A stretch of 64,000 nucleotides of DNA from a marine bacterium B5-7. GTDB taxonomy: Bacteria; Pseudomonadota; Gammaproteobacteria; Arenicellales; CAJQKF01. Numbering within the stretch: the first letter of the stretch is position 1; each line of letters opens with the position of its first letter. The DNA lies in NCBI GenBank assembly GCA_021604525.1, contig BQJD01000015.1, positions 1 through 64,000 on the forward strand, in the 5' to 3' direction. Shown here piece after piece: positions 8,945 to 16,124 of the stretch. The notes below the pieces were generated by a model that was not told the DNA's origin, ran no database searches, and saw only the letters and a program-made list of their open reading frames with translations. A program made the translations under genes and the position numbers.

Positions 8945-8990
8945 TTGGTTAGGCTATCGGCTTTGCAGACAATAGTCAACCATCTGGTTA
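8932..8990. promoter_or_regulatory. Duplicated operator for the ArsR operon
   Basis: Two 20-base near-identical copies (8932-8951 and 8971-8990) start 39 bp apart and differ at only two positions. Each contains the inverted repeat AACCA-N2-TGGTT (8939-8950 and 8978-8989). The downstream copy covers the arsR start codon. This is the expected layout for cooperative autorepression. Confidence 0.7.
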
Positions 8991-9020
8991 AGTAAACAGC
9001 AGTGAGTGGGATAAAGACTG

Positions 9021-10757
9021 TCAGGCGGCTACCGCGCTTTGTCGGATATTGGATTGGGTATAGGGAATAACCTGGGTTATCTCGCCGCGCAGTCGCCGGT
9101 TCTTAACCTCGCGCCAGTAACCAGCGGTGAGCAGATCGCCATGGACCTCCATGAAGGCGGCGCGTTGAACGGCATCCAGGGACAGGAACTTGATGAATTC
9201 TTCGGGAAATATATCGTTGGGTGAGATGTAGTGAGTCGTGCCGGTGTCCATCAGGTCGAAATCATCGTCTGCCGGTTCCGGGAGTTCCCTGAAACGGCAC
9301 TCTGTCACCAGTGCCACCTCGTCATAATCGTAAAAAACCACGCGACCGGATGAGGTGACCCCGAAGTTTTTTAACAGCAGGTCACCAGGGAATATATTGG
9401 TTTCAGCAAGATCCTTGATTGCCTGACCATAGTCTAGAATGGCAGCACGTCCGGCGGATTCGCTGGCTTCACGGATATACAGGTTCAGCGGTCGTACCCG
9501 ACGCTCGATATAAACATGGTTGAGCACGAGATTGTCGCCATTACGGTGGATTGATTCAGTCGTCCCTTCGAGCAATTCGATCAGTAGTTTTTCCTCGAAA
9601 CGATTGACCGGCAAGGTCAGATTGCGAAATTCCTGGGTGTCGATAAGTCGACCGGCATGGTCATGGTTCGATACCAGACGGTACTTGCTCATCACCTCTT
9701 CACGGGTGGTATTTTTAGGGTAGCCGAACTGATCGCGAATGACCTTGAATACCAGGTTGAAGGATTTCAGCGTGAAAACCTGCATCACCAAACCACGGTC
9801 GCCGTCAGCGTGCACGAACAGGTCGTCAGTTTTGTTGAGATGGTCCGAGAACACTCGAAAGCGCTCGGTCTTGCCCTGACGGAGTCGACCGAGCACGGTA
9901 TAAAGCTCATCGATGGGTTTATCCGGCAGGATGGTATGCAGGAAATGTACGGCTGCAACCACCGAGGTTGGATCGGTAAAATAATACGATCGGGTATAGC
10001 TGAATACGTTGCTGACCTGGCGTTCTTCAAGCAGAACGGCGTCCACCCGAATACCTTCGCCAGTATTTTCAAACGCAACGACCATCGGATAGCGCTGACC
10101 ACCGTCGAGGATCCGGCCGACAAGATAGGCACGCGCGCCCTGAAAGAAGTGTGAGTCGATAAACTCGAAGCGCTGAAAGCTGTTGGTATCGAGATTCCAA
10201 CGGCGACCATAGTCGCGCACACTGGCAGCCATCTTTGTGATATCCGCCTCGATATCGATAAACGGTATGCGAAATTCGAAGTCTTTAAGTACCCGTAAGA
10301 AAACATCCTCCAGGTTTTCCCAGCAGGGATAGCGGCGTTTGGCGAGGGACTCGACGCCTTCATCCGGTGGTGGTTGCACAAACTCCAGGTTGGCATCCGT
10401 ACCGACCGTGCCGAATATTCGTCGACTGATGGAATTGAAGAACGTTTTCATGAAGCCGGCGTCCGGCACATTCTCGAGCCGTGTGCCAAAAAAATCGCGA
10501 ATCTCGCTCCATAATTCGCGGTTATTACTGCCGACGTGAAATGAGTTGATAAGCTCGCGATGAATCTTGTGGACCCACTTGTCATAGAGCTCGACCCGCT
10601 CGCCGATATCCTGAATTTGTCCTTTCCAGTCACGTTGTTCGAAGCGCCGCCGAGCGCGTGCGGTGATGCGCTTGAACTGCTTGTTGTAATGGGCGAAGCC
10701 GTCGTAGACAAGTTGCGCGGCGCGTGCGATTTCAGAATGTGAATGGTCGAGCTTCAT
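9021..10757 (-). CDS. aceK: Isocitrate dehydrogenase kinase/phosphatase
   Basis: A 578-residue protein matching AceK in length and sequence. Examples are the N-terminal YDGFAHYNKQFKRITARARR, the central GDRGLVMQVFTLKSFNLVFK and the active-site region FPGDLLLKNFGVTSSGRVVF followed by YDYDE. AceK phosphorylates and dephosphorylates isocitrate dehydrogenase and so partitions carbon between the TCA cycle and the glyoxylate shunt. Its substrate gene icd lies 1.7 kb upstream on the same strand. An AbiE islet now separates the two. One copy of a 20-bp direct repeat covers the aceK start codon. No malate synthase or isocitrate lyase gene lies in the window. Confidence 0.96.
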   Translation of the reverse strand: MKLDHSHSEIARAAQLVYDGFAHYNKQFKRITARARRRFEQRDWKGQIQDIGERVELYDKWVHKIHRELINSFHVGSNNRELWSEIRDFFGTRLENVPDAGFMKTFFNSISRRIFGTVGTDANLEFVQPPPDEGVESLAKRRYPCWENLEDVFLRVLKDFEFRIPFIDIEADITKMAASVRDYGRRWNLDTNSFQRFEFIDSHFFQGARAYLVGRILDGGQRYPMVVAFENTGEGIRVDAVLLEERQVSNVFSYTRSYYFTDPTSVVAAVHFLHTILPDKPIDELYTVLGRLRQGKTERFRVFSDHLNKTDDLFVHADGDRGLVMQVFTLKSFNLVFKVIRDQFGYPKNTTREEVMSKYRLVSNHDHAGRLIDTQEFRNLTLPVNRFEEKLLIELLEGTTESIHRNGDNLVLNHVYIERRVRPLNLYIREASESAGRAAILDYGQAIKDLAETNIFPGDLLLKNFGVTSSGRVVFYDYDEVALVTECRFRELPEPADDDFDLMDTGTTHYISPNDIFPEEFIKFLSLDAVQRAAFMEVHGDLLTAGYWREVKNRRLRGEITQVIPYTQSNIRQSAVAA

Positions 10758-10773
10758 AACGTGTGCGCCGGTG
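10754..10773. repeat. 20-bp direct repeat, aceK-side copy
   Basis: The sequence TCATAACGTGTGCGCCGGTG is identical to 12410-12429. It contains the aceK start codon (CAT at 10755-10757). Together the two copies bound the AbiE islet and look like a target-site duplication or an attachment-type repeat. Confidence 0.85.
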
Positions 10774-10876
10774 ATTCATGTACATCCATATATACCATAT
10801 TTACAATATAAATCATTAGGTTACAGAGCCACGAATCGTTTTGAAACACACTTTGATTTGGCGTCCGGTGCTTGAG

Positions 10877-11005
10877 TCATTTCGCCAGTCCCCTGAAATT
10901 ATTTATCGAGGTGTTCGTGTCGGCTTTTTCTCCTGAATGAAGGTCGTGCCATCGACACGTAGCTCGACGTCGCCGCCTACTCGCTTTCGTTTTCTTCTTA
11001 ACCAT
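10877..11005 (-). pseudogene. Possible remnant of a third gene in the AbiE islet
   Basis: An ATG at 11005 overlaps the toxin stop and opens 42 codons beginning MVKKKTKA. In the neighbouring frame the same DNA reads VGGDVELRVDGTTFIQEKKP and then stops, with G/C-rich third positions and natural composition. One frameshift in the A-rich AAGAAGAAAACG tract would join MVKKK to that peptide, so this may be a small decayed accessory gene. Not recognised; could also be chance. The adjacent 10774-10876 holds no gene. Confidence 0.25.
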
Positions 11006-11518
11006 GCTCTTGACTGTCAGCCTCTGAAAATTCCTCATCCGGCCACGCGTTCAATGTGGTCTCAAGTTCTGAAATGTCCGCGACGATCGCATCGAATGTC
11101 GGCGCTCCGCTGAAGATCATGCCCGACATGGCGTGATAGTCACGCCGAAGGTCATCGGACATTTTTCCTTCAGGGATGATTGAAAATGTCGGCGATGTAG
11201 CCGTCGTCAGGTCGAAAGCCGGACGATTGAAAAACATGCGGGCATGCGCGACGCAGTCGGCACCCAGCTCGCGATCCTGCAATGCCTTATCCCCAACTTC
11301 TGATGCCAATAGCTGGTAAATGTCATAATAGTGACGCGATACGCGCTGACCGTTACCTCTCAATTCTCCGCGTATATCGAACCAGCGCCGAAGCCCGTGC
11401 AAGATTACGATCTTGTCCCAGAAGGTGCGTTCTGCATCAACCGTTGTGACATTGTTGTGAACAGGCCCAGCCTGGTTTCATCATCGGTCTCCATGATCTG
11501 ATCAAATGCAGGATTCAT
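10998..11518 (-). pseudogene. AbiEii-type nucleotidyltransferase toxin, internally deleted
   Basis: The ATG at 11518 overlaps the antitoxin stop, as in intact AbiE operons, and encodes MNPAFDQIMETDDETRLGLF plus two Thr, the normal N terminus of this family. After those 22 residues the frame passes into out-of-frame sequence and soon stops. The following DNA, in another frame, encodes the family's C terminus (VTTVDAERTFWDKIVILHGL onward, to 10998). The catalytic nucleotidyltransferase core normally between them, including the GGTSL region, is absent. The junction lies in a 7-bp direct repeat GTTGTGA (11443-11449 and 11454-11460). It should have no toxin activity; a downstream ATG at 11402 could at most give a 134-residue C-terminal fragment. 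Confidence 0.8.
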
Positions 11519-12171
11519 CATGTGATTGCCTGATCTTTCAGCATCGGCCGTAACATGTTCTGCATCCATGTCGGCAGTGTCGATAGACCTTCCGACAGAT
11601 CCTTACGAAGGTTTCGTCCATCATCCGGATGATGAAGAATAGTGCTCAGTCGGTGGGTCAGAATCTCGTCTTCGTCCATCTGGCCCATAGTGTCCCGCAA
11701 CCAATGCAGTGCCTGAACGATACGCATGGCCGGTCTCCCGGCCCAATATAGCTTGCTTGCGGCTGTTGGTTTGAAGATGATTTCCATTTTGCCGAGAGAG
11801 ATCGATTTGAGTCGTGCATCAGTATGCACAACGATTTTCGCTGGAACCGCATTTGTAAGCCCGAGATCATTGGCAGCGGTCAGACCGTCGACAAGCACAC
11901 GTATCTGATCTCGTCGCGCAATGGCATCAATAACCTTCCGTGGGTCGGGAGGATTATTTTTTTGCGTCAGGCTGTTGAGGAAGGGTTGGTCGTAGAGACC
12001 ACGATCGACCCGTCGTAACACTCCGACCTGTGTCAGCCGCTGTAGAGTCTTGTCCACAGCATCGCGTGCGCCGAGATCGAGGAAATCTCGTGGCGTCCAT
12101 ACTCCTCGCGAACCCCCGTCTTCGATGCGGGACACGATTGCGGTCTTCAGGTCTGATACAGCTTCAATCAT
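11518..12171 (-). CDS. AbiEi-like antitoxin and repressor (DUF6088 family)
   Basis: A 217-residue protein from the ATG at 12171. The N terminus holds a winged helix (RGVWTPRDFLDLGARDAVDK, then LTQVGVLRRVDRGLYDQP). The C-terminal half matches the AbiEi/DUF6088 type (RVLVDGLTAANDLGLTNAVP, KIVVHTDARLKSI). In type IV AbiE systems such proteins repress their own operon through inverted repeats and oppose the nucleotidyltransferase toxin. Earlier in-frame starts exist (ATG 12189, TTG 12201), but they fall inside an operator; no clear ribosome site decides. The frame is intact although the partner toxin is deleted, so the protein may persist as an orphan repressor. Confidence 0.78.
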   Translation of the reverse strand: MIEAVSDLKTAIVSRIEDGGSRGVWTPRDFLDLGARDAVDKTLQRLTQVGVLRRVDRGLYDQPFLNSLTQKNNPPDPRKVIDAIARRDQIRVLVDGLTAANDLGLTNAVPAKIVVHTDARLKSISLGKMEIIFKPTAASKLYWAGRPAMRIVQALHWLRDTMGQMDEDEILTHRLSTILHHPDDGRNLRKDLSEGLSTLPTWMQNMLRPMLKDQAIT

Positions 12172-12172
12172 G

Positions 12173-12242
12173 TCCGAAATATGTAGCATTATTTCGGACA
12201 ATCGGCAAGCGCATCATCCGAAATATGTATTTAAATTTCGGA
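12173..12242. promoter_or_regulatory. Paired operators of the AbiE operon
   Basis: Two inverted repeats have identical architecture, TCCGAAAT-N10-ATTTCGGA: 12173-12198 and 12217-12242, with starts 44 bp apart. They lie directly before the AbiEi start. Paired inverted repeats bound by AbiEi are known in characterised AbiE systems. Confidence 0.8.
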
Positions 12243-12409
12243 CGAGTTGCTATTGCCGTCTATCCCGGCGCATGGGCGGAAGCTAGTACATCGGCTATGG
12301 AAGATTAGCCGGACTAACCCCGATTTGTTGTGCTTTAGTGGTGTAAATCGCGTTGCGGTGTTGGAATTTAAATTAATAAAATCAATTCGTTAAAATTACT
12401 CAAAACGAC

Positions 12410-12429
12410 TCATAACGTGTGCGCCGGTG
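12410..12429. repeat. 20-bp direct repeat, icd-side copy
   Basis: Identical to 10754-10773; bases beyond each end differ. It lies 15 bp from the hairpin downstream of icd. The gap between the islet operators and this repeat (12243-12409) is AT-rich and has no gene, only a weak 6-bp hairpin at 12292-12311. Confidence 0.85.
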
Positions 12430-12443
12430 GCAGGATGAGGAGC

Positions 12444-12469
12444 AACACCGGCCGAGCATGGCCGGTGTT
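12444..12469. terminator. Hairpin downstream of icd
   Basis: Arms AACACCGGCC and GGCCGGTGTT form a perfect 10-bp stem around a six-base loop, 22 bp past the icd stop. A short T-run follows on the plus strand only, so for icd it may act as a 3' stabiliser or a weak terminator rather than a classical one. Confidence 0.5.
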
Positions 12470-12490
12470 TTCAAGGGCAGTGCGCAATAA

Positions 12491-13786
12491 CTACATCTTG
12501 CTGATCATGATGTCACCGAATTCGGAACAGGATACCTTGTTGGCGCCTTCCATCAGACGGGCGAAATCGTATGTCACGCTCTTGCTGGCGATGGCTTCGT
12601 CCATGCCGCGAATCACGTTGTCGGCCGCCTCGGTCCAACCCATGTAACGCAGCATCATCTCCGCGGACAACACCAGGGAACCCGGATTCACCATGTTTTT
12701 GCCGGCATATTTCGGCGCGGTGCCGTGGGTCGCCTCAAAGACTGCATGACCAGTGTCATAGTTGATGTTGCCACCCGGTGCGATACCGATACCGCCGACC
12801 TGGGCCGCCAGGGCGTCGGACAGGTAGTCACCGTTGAGGTTCATGGTGGCGATCACCTCGAACTCGGACGGACGGGTCAGCACCTGTTGCAGCGCGATGT
12901 CGGCAATCACGTCCTTGCAGAGAATGCGTCCGGCATCGAGCGCTGCCTGCTGTTCCTTGTTGGCCTCTTCCTGACCCTTGTCAGCGACCGTGCGCTCCCA
13001 TTCGCTCCAGGTGTAGGTTTCTTTCGAAAATTCGTTTTCAGCGACTTCATAACCCCAGTTTCGAAAAGCGCCCTCGGTAAACTTCATGATGTTGCCCTTG
13101 TGGACAAAGGTCACGCTTTTGCGTTTGTTATCGATAGCGTACTTGATGGCCGCGCGCACCAGCCGCGAAGTGCCTTCCCGGGACACCGGTTTGATGCCGA
13201 TACCGGAGGAATTTGGAAAGCGGATTTTGTCAAAAGACGACGGAAAAGCTTCCTTGAACAATTCAAGAAAACGACGGTTCTCATCACTGCCTTCTTCGAA
13301 CTCGATCCCGGCATAAATATCCTCGGTGTTCTCACGAAAGATCACCATATCGACGTTCTGCGGATTGCGCACTGGCGACGGCACACCGTTGAACCAGCGC
13401 ACCGGGCGAAGGCACACGTACAGATCCATGATCTGGCGAACGGCCACGTTCAGTGAACGAATGCCGCCGCCGATGGGCGTGGTCAGCGGTCCCTTGATCG
13501 ATACCAGATACTCTTTGAGCATGTCGATGGTACTGTCGGGTAACCATGAGCCGGTAAGGTTGTTGGCTTTTTCACCGGCATACACCTCAACCCAGTGGAC
13601 CTTGCGTTTGTCGCCGTAGGCTTTGTTAATGGCCGCGTCGACTACCTTCATCATCACAGGGGAGATGTCGACACCGATACCGTCACCTTCAATGTAGGGG
13701 ATGATGGGGTTGTCGGGGACCTTCAGTACACCGTTTTCATTGGTAATTCTGGCGCCGTCTTGGGGGATCTTGATGGAGTCGGACAT
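12491..13786 (-). CDS. icd: NADP-dependent isocitrate dehydrogenase
   Basis: A 431-residue enzyme close to the E. coli Icd type. It oxidatively decarboxylates isocitrate to 2-oxoglutarate in the TCA cycle. Seen in the sequence are [11 protein letters not shown] near residue 31, and [13 protein letters not shown], whose Ser111 is equivalent to the serine phosphorylated by AceK (E. coli Ser113). Also present are the family motifs [13 protein letters not shown] and [21 protein letters not shown] ribosome site (AGAGGAA) precedes the ATG. The divergent gap to the next gene (13787-14069) has no gene. The conserved phosphosite together with aceK nearby indicates that glyoxylate-branch control operates. 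Confidence 0.97.
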   Translation of the reverse strand: MSDSIKIPQDGARITNENGVLKVPDNPIIPYIEGDGIGVDISPVMMKVVDAAINKAYGDKRKVHWVEVYAGEKANNLTGSWLPDSTIDMLKEYLVSIKGPLTTPIGGGIRSLNVAVRQIMDLYVCLRPVRWFNGVPSPVRNPQNVDMVIFRENTEDIYAGIEFEEGSDENRRFLELFKEAFPSSFDKIRFPNSSGIGIKPVSREGTSRLVRAAIKYAIDNKRKSVTFVHKGNIMKFTEGAFRNWGYEVAENEFSKETYTWSEWERTVADKGQEEANKEQQAALDAGRILCKDVIADIALQQVLTRPSEFEVIATMNLNGDYLSDALAAQVGGIGIAPGGNINYDTGHAVFEATHGTAPKYAGKNMVNPGSLVLSAEMMLRYMGWTEAADNVIRGMDEAIASKSVTYDFARLMEGANKVSCSEFGDIMISKM

Positions 13787-14069
13787 AAACGGTGTTCCTC
13801 TGATATGAAGTGGGATTGGCTAAAACTTTTATTGAACCCCCTATTTTCCCATAGGCGGCGACCGGCCACCAAGCTAAACAAATCAATAGTCAGGATTGAA
13901 TCAGGGCAGACGCAAAACTCCAGGTCACAGAATTGATCAGAAAATGTTTGCCCGGATACAAAATAATCCATGTCGCCAGGTGTTCGGAATGATGTGAAAA
14001 TAGCAGTCAGATTAACGTTATATACTTATGTTCGATCACCTGCACAGCGACCGGCGGAGGTACGCGAAG

Positions 14070-14549
14070 ATGAAAATTCTGTTTTTGATACTTGCCTTGA
14101 CAGTTGCCACTGCAAGCTATGCGTTGGAGCCTATTAAGGACGAGGTTCACCAGGTATTGTTTAAAGTGGATGGCGATTTCAATGATGTGAAGGAGAATGT
14201 CGGCCTCGCTATCGAGAACCAGGGACTGGTCATCAACTATACCGCGACAGTCGGCGATATGCTGGAGCGAACCGGTAACGACCTCGGCCTAACCGATCAT
14301 ACCTACATGGCGGCCGACGTAATTGAATTTTGCAGCGCCGCTCTGACCCGCAAGATGGTCGCCGCCGATCCTTCAAATCTGGTGTTCTGCCCCTACGGGA
14401 TCCATCTCTACGAGTTGCGCAAAGAACCCGGAGTGATTTACGTGGGTTATAAAAGGCCGCAGCTGGTTGGTAACGATGAATCAAAAGCCGCGCTTGAGTC
14501 CATTGAAGAACTGCTGTCGACCATCGTCAATGAGGCGCTTGCCTGGTAG
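14070..14549 (+). CDS. Exported DUF302 protein
   Basis: A 159-residue protein from the ATG at 14070, which has a GGAGG site and begins a signal peptide (MKILFLILALTVATASYA). The body matches DUF302-type small periplasmic proteins, with VFCPYGIHLYEL and VIYVGYKRPQL typical of the C-terminal beta-alpha unit. The molecular function of DUF302 is not established; members are often exported and linked to redox or stress genes. A longer frame from 14028 would bury the signal peptide and is rejected. Confidence 0.8.
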   Translation: MKILFLILALTVATASYALEPIKDEVHQVLFKVDGDFNDVKENVGLAIENQGLVINYTATVGDMLERTGNDLGLTDHTYMAADVIEFCSAALTRKMVAADPSNLVFCPYGIHLYELRKEPGVIYVGYKRPQLVGNDESKAALESIEELLSTIVNEALAW

Positions 14550-14580
14550 CAAGCAGGTTCCAGCATTAATTGACAGTAAA

Positions 14581-15054
14581 TCAGGATGCGTTGTTGAATG
14601 CTTTCCGTAAACGTTTAACCCGACGCGCATTGGCGCCGAAATCGGAGCGGCCTATCCGCGATGCCGAGCGGATATGTATCACGCCGGCTTGTCGGTCGAG
14701 TCGCAGTTCCAAATCATCGACAAAACGAAACAATGTCGAGACATAGGTCGCGTGGAGATACTTAAGTCCTTCGCTTTGAAGCGTACCACCGGTTTTAATC
14801 ACCGCCGCCCGTGCACGCTTGAAGGCATCGTTCGGCTCACCGGTAAACGACAACGGCTGGATAACGTCATCTCCATGATCGCTGTCGCTGTTGACGCAGT
14901 TGGGGGTATCAGGGCATGGCAACAGTCGTCCGTCGACAAGACCCGGCGGCACCGGTGGTTTTGATTCACAGCCAGACATCAGCAAAGCAAACAGAAAAAG
15001 TGTTATTACCGTTTTGGGCGGTCGGTTAAGAAAACTGAAGTCGCATCGATTCAT
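14581..15054 (-). CDS. DUF1499 lipoprotein
   Basis: A 157-residue protein from the ATG at 15054. It has a lipoprotein signal ending LLMSGC (lipidated Cys29). The DUF1499 core follows: LPCPDTPNCVNSDS, then ATYVSTLFRFVDDLELRLD and the closing VIHIRSASRIGRSDFGANARR. Family members are small envelope proteins without a defined activity. The lipobox is followed by Glu, which does not signal inner-membrane retention by the Asp+2 rule. It stands alone, facing the DUF302 gene. Confidence 0.85.
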   Translation of the reverse strand: MNRCDFSFLNRPPKTVITLFLFALLMSGCESKPPVPPGLVDGRLLPCPDTPNCVNSDSDHGDDVIQPLSFTGEPNDAFKRARAAVIKTGGTLQSEGLKYLHATYVSTLFRFVDDLELRLDRQAGVIHIRSASRIGRSDFGANARRVKRLRKAFNNAS

Positions 15055-15172
15055 GGTCCACTCAGTCATCCCCAAAAAGCGTATTGATCGACAAATCGCA
15101 ATCAGTGTTTATCGCAGGTGTACGATAACATGTCGTCTTGCTTGAAATTAACCGCGAGAGACAGACCAAGCC

Positions 15173-16099
15173 ATGACTGATACAGGCGACTACTCAACAC
15201 ACGATGCCGACCACGATCCACGCAACGATGACCTGAAGCTTTTCGTCAACAGTCGAATTGTGCCACGCACCGAGGCCGTGGTGTCGGTATACGATGCAGG
15301 CTTTATGCTGGGCGATGGGGTATGGGAAGGATTGCGGTTGTACAACGGCCACTGGGCGTTTCTTGATGAACATCTCGATCGCTTGTTCGAAGCTTCCCGC
15401 GCCATCGATCTCGACATTGGCATGGACAAGGCGGATCTAACCCGCGCCCTTGATGATACCGCGCGCGCCAATGACATGACCGCCAATGTGCATGCGCGGT
15501 TGATGGTGACGCGCGGGATAAAATCAAAACCGTTTCAGGATCCGCGTCTGTCTCGACATGGCCCAACCGTTGTCATCATCATGGAGCATTCAATACCATC
15601 GAATGCAACCTTCGAGCGCGGCATTCGCCTGCATACCGTGCCTATCTATCGCGGTCTGCCGGTGACCCAGGATCCCAAGCTGAATTCGCATTCGAAATTA
15701 AACTGTATCCTTGCCGGGATTCATGCCCAGAAGGCGGGTGCCGACGAAGCGTTGATGCTGGACCCTCACGGATTCGTCAACACCACTAACTCATGTAACT
15801 TTTTTATTGTTCGTCATGGTGAGCTGTGGACCTCGACAGGGGACTACTGCATGCCTGGCATTACCCGGCGCAAGATCATCGAACTGGCGCGTGTAGAGGG
15901 TATCGCCGTATTCGAGAAAAACTTCTCGCTCATGGAGGCGTACAGCGCGGACGAGGCATTTATAACCGGTACCTTCGGCGCGCAAACACCGGTGACGGAA
16001 ATCGATGGACGACGCATCGACCAGGCGCCTGGACCGGTGACCATTCGTTTGCGAGAGCTATACCGGGCCTTGATTGAAAGCGTCACGACGGATCCTTAA
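15173..16099 (+). CDS. Class IV (BCAT-like) PLP aminotransferase
   Basis: A 308-residue fold-type IV PLP enzyme. The N-terminal signature is VSVYDAGFMLGDGVWEGLRL; the C-terminal PLP-phosphate region is TGTFGAQTPVTEIDGRRI. It probably transaminates a branched-chain, D- or other amino acid with a 2-oxo acid. In the usual PLP-lysine region the sequence reads DPKLNSHSKLNCILAG, so the Schiff-base residue is likely Lys175 or Lys169, and the site normally written K-x-x-N looks shifted. Substrate is unknown. It converges with the flavoprotein gene ending at 16125. Confidence 0.85.
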   Translation: MTDTGDYSTHDADHDPRNDDLKLFVNSRIVPRTEAVVSVYDAGFMLGDGVWEGLRLYNGHWAFLDEHLDRLFEASRAIDLDIGMDKADLTRALDDTARANDMTANVHARLMVTRGIKSKPFQDPRLSRHGPTVVIIMEHSIPSNATFERGIRLHTVPIYRGLPVTQDPKLNSHSKLNCILAGIHAQKAGADEALMLDPHGFVNTTNSCNFFIVRHGELWTSTGDYCMPGITRRKIIELARVEGIAVFEKNFSLMEAYSADEAFITGTFGAQTPVTEIDGRRIDQAPGPVTIRLRELYRALIESVTTDP

Positions 16100-16124
16100 C
16101 GCATCAGACTAACTGGTCTGATTG

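Larger units (their letters stand above)
10774..12429. mobile_element. AbiE-type defence islet bounded by direct repeats
   Basis: A 1,656-bp unit (the insert plus one repeat copy) lies between icd and aceK. It holds an AbiEi-type regulator, a deleted AbiEii-type toxin and a short decayed reading frame, and is bounded by a perfect 20-bp direct repeat. Removing the unit leaves icd, a hairpin and aceK about 60 bp apart, a natural gene pair. There is no integrase or transposase, so the insertion mechanism is unknown; the unit must have been moved in trans or have lost its mobility genes. Confidence 0.55.

Noticed and set aside
12725-13456. Long plus-strand frame of 243 codons opposite icd
   Set aside because: It is the antisense shadow of a strongly conserved enzyme; no ribosome site or recognisable domain.
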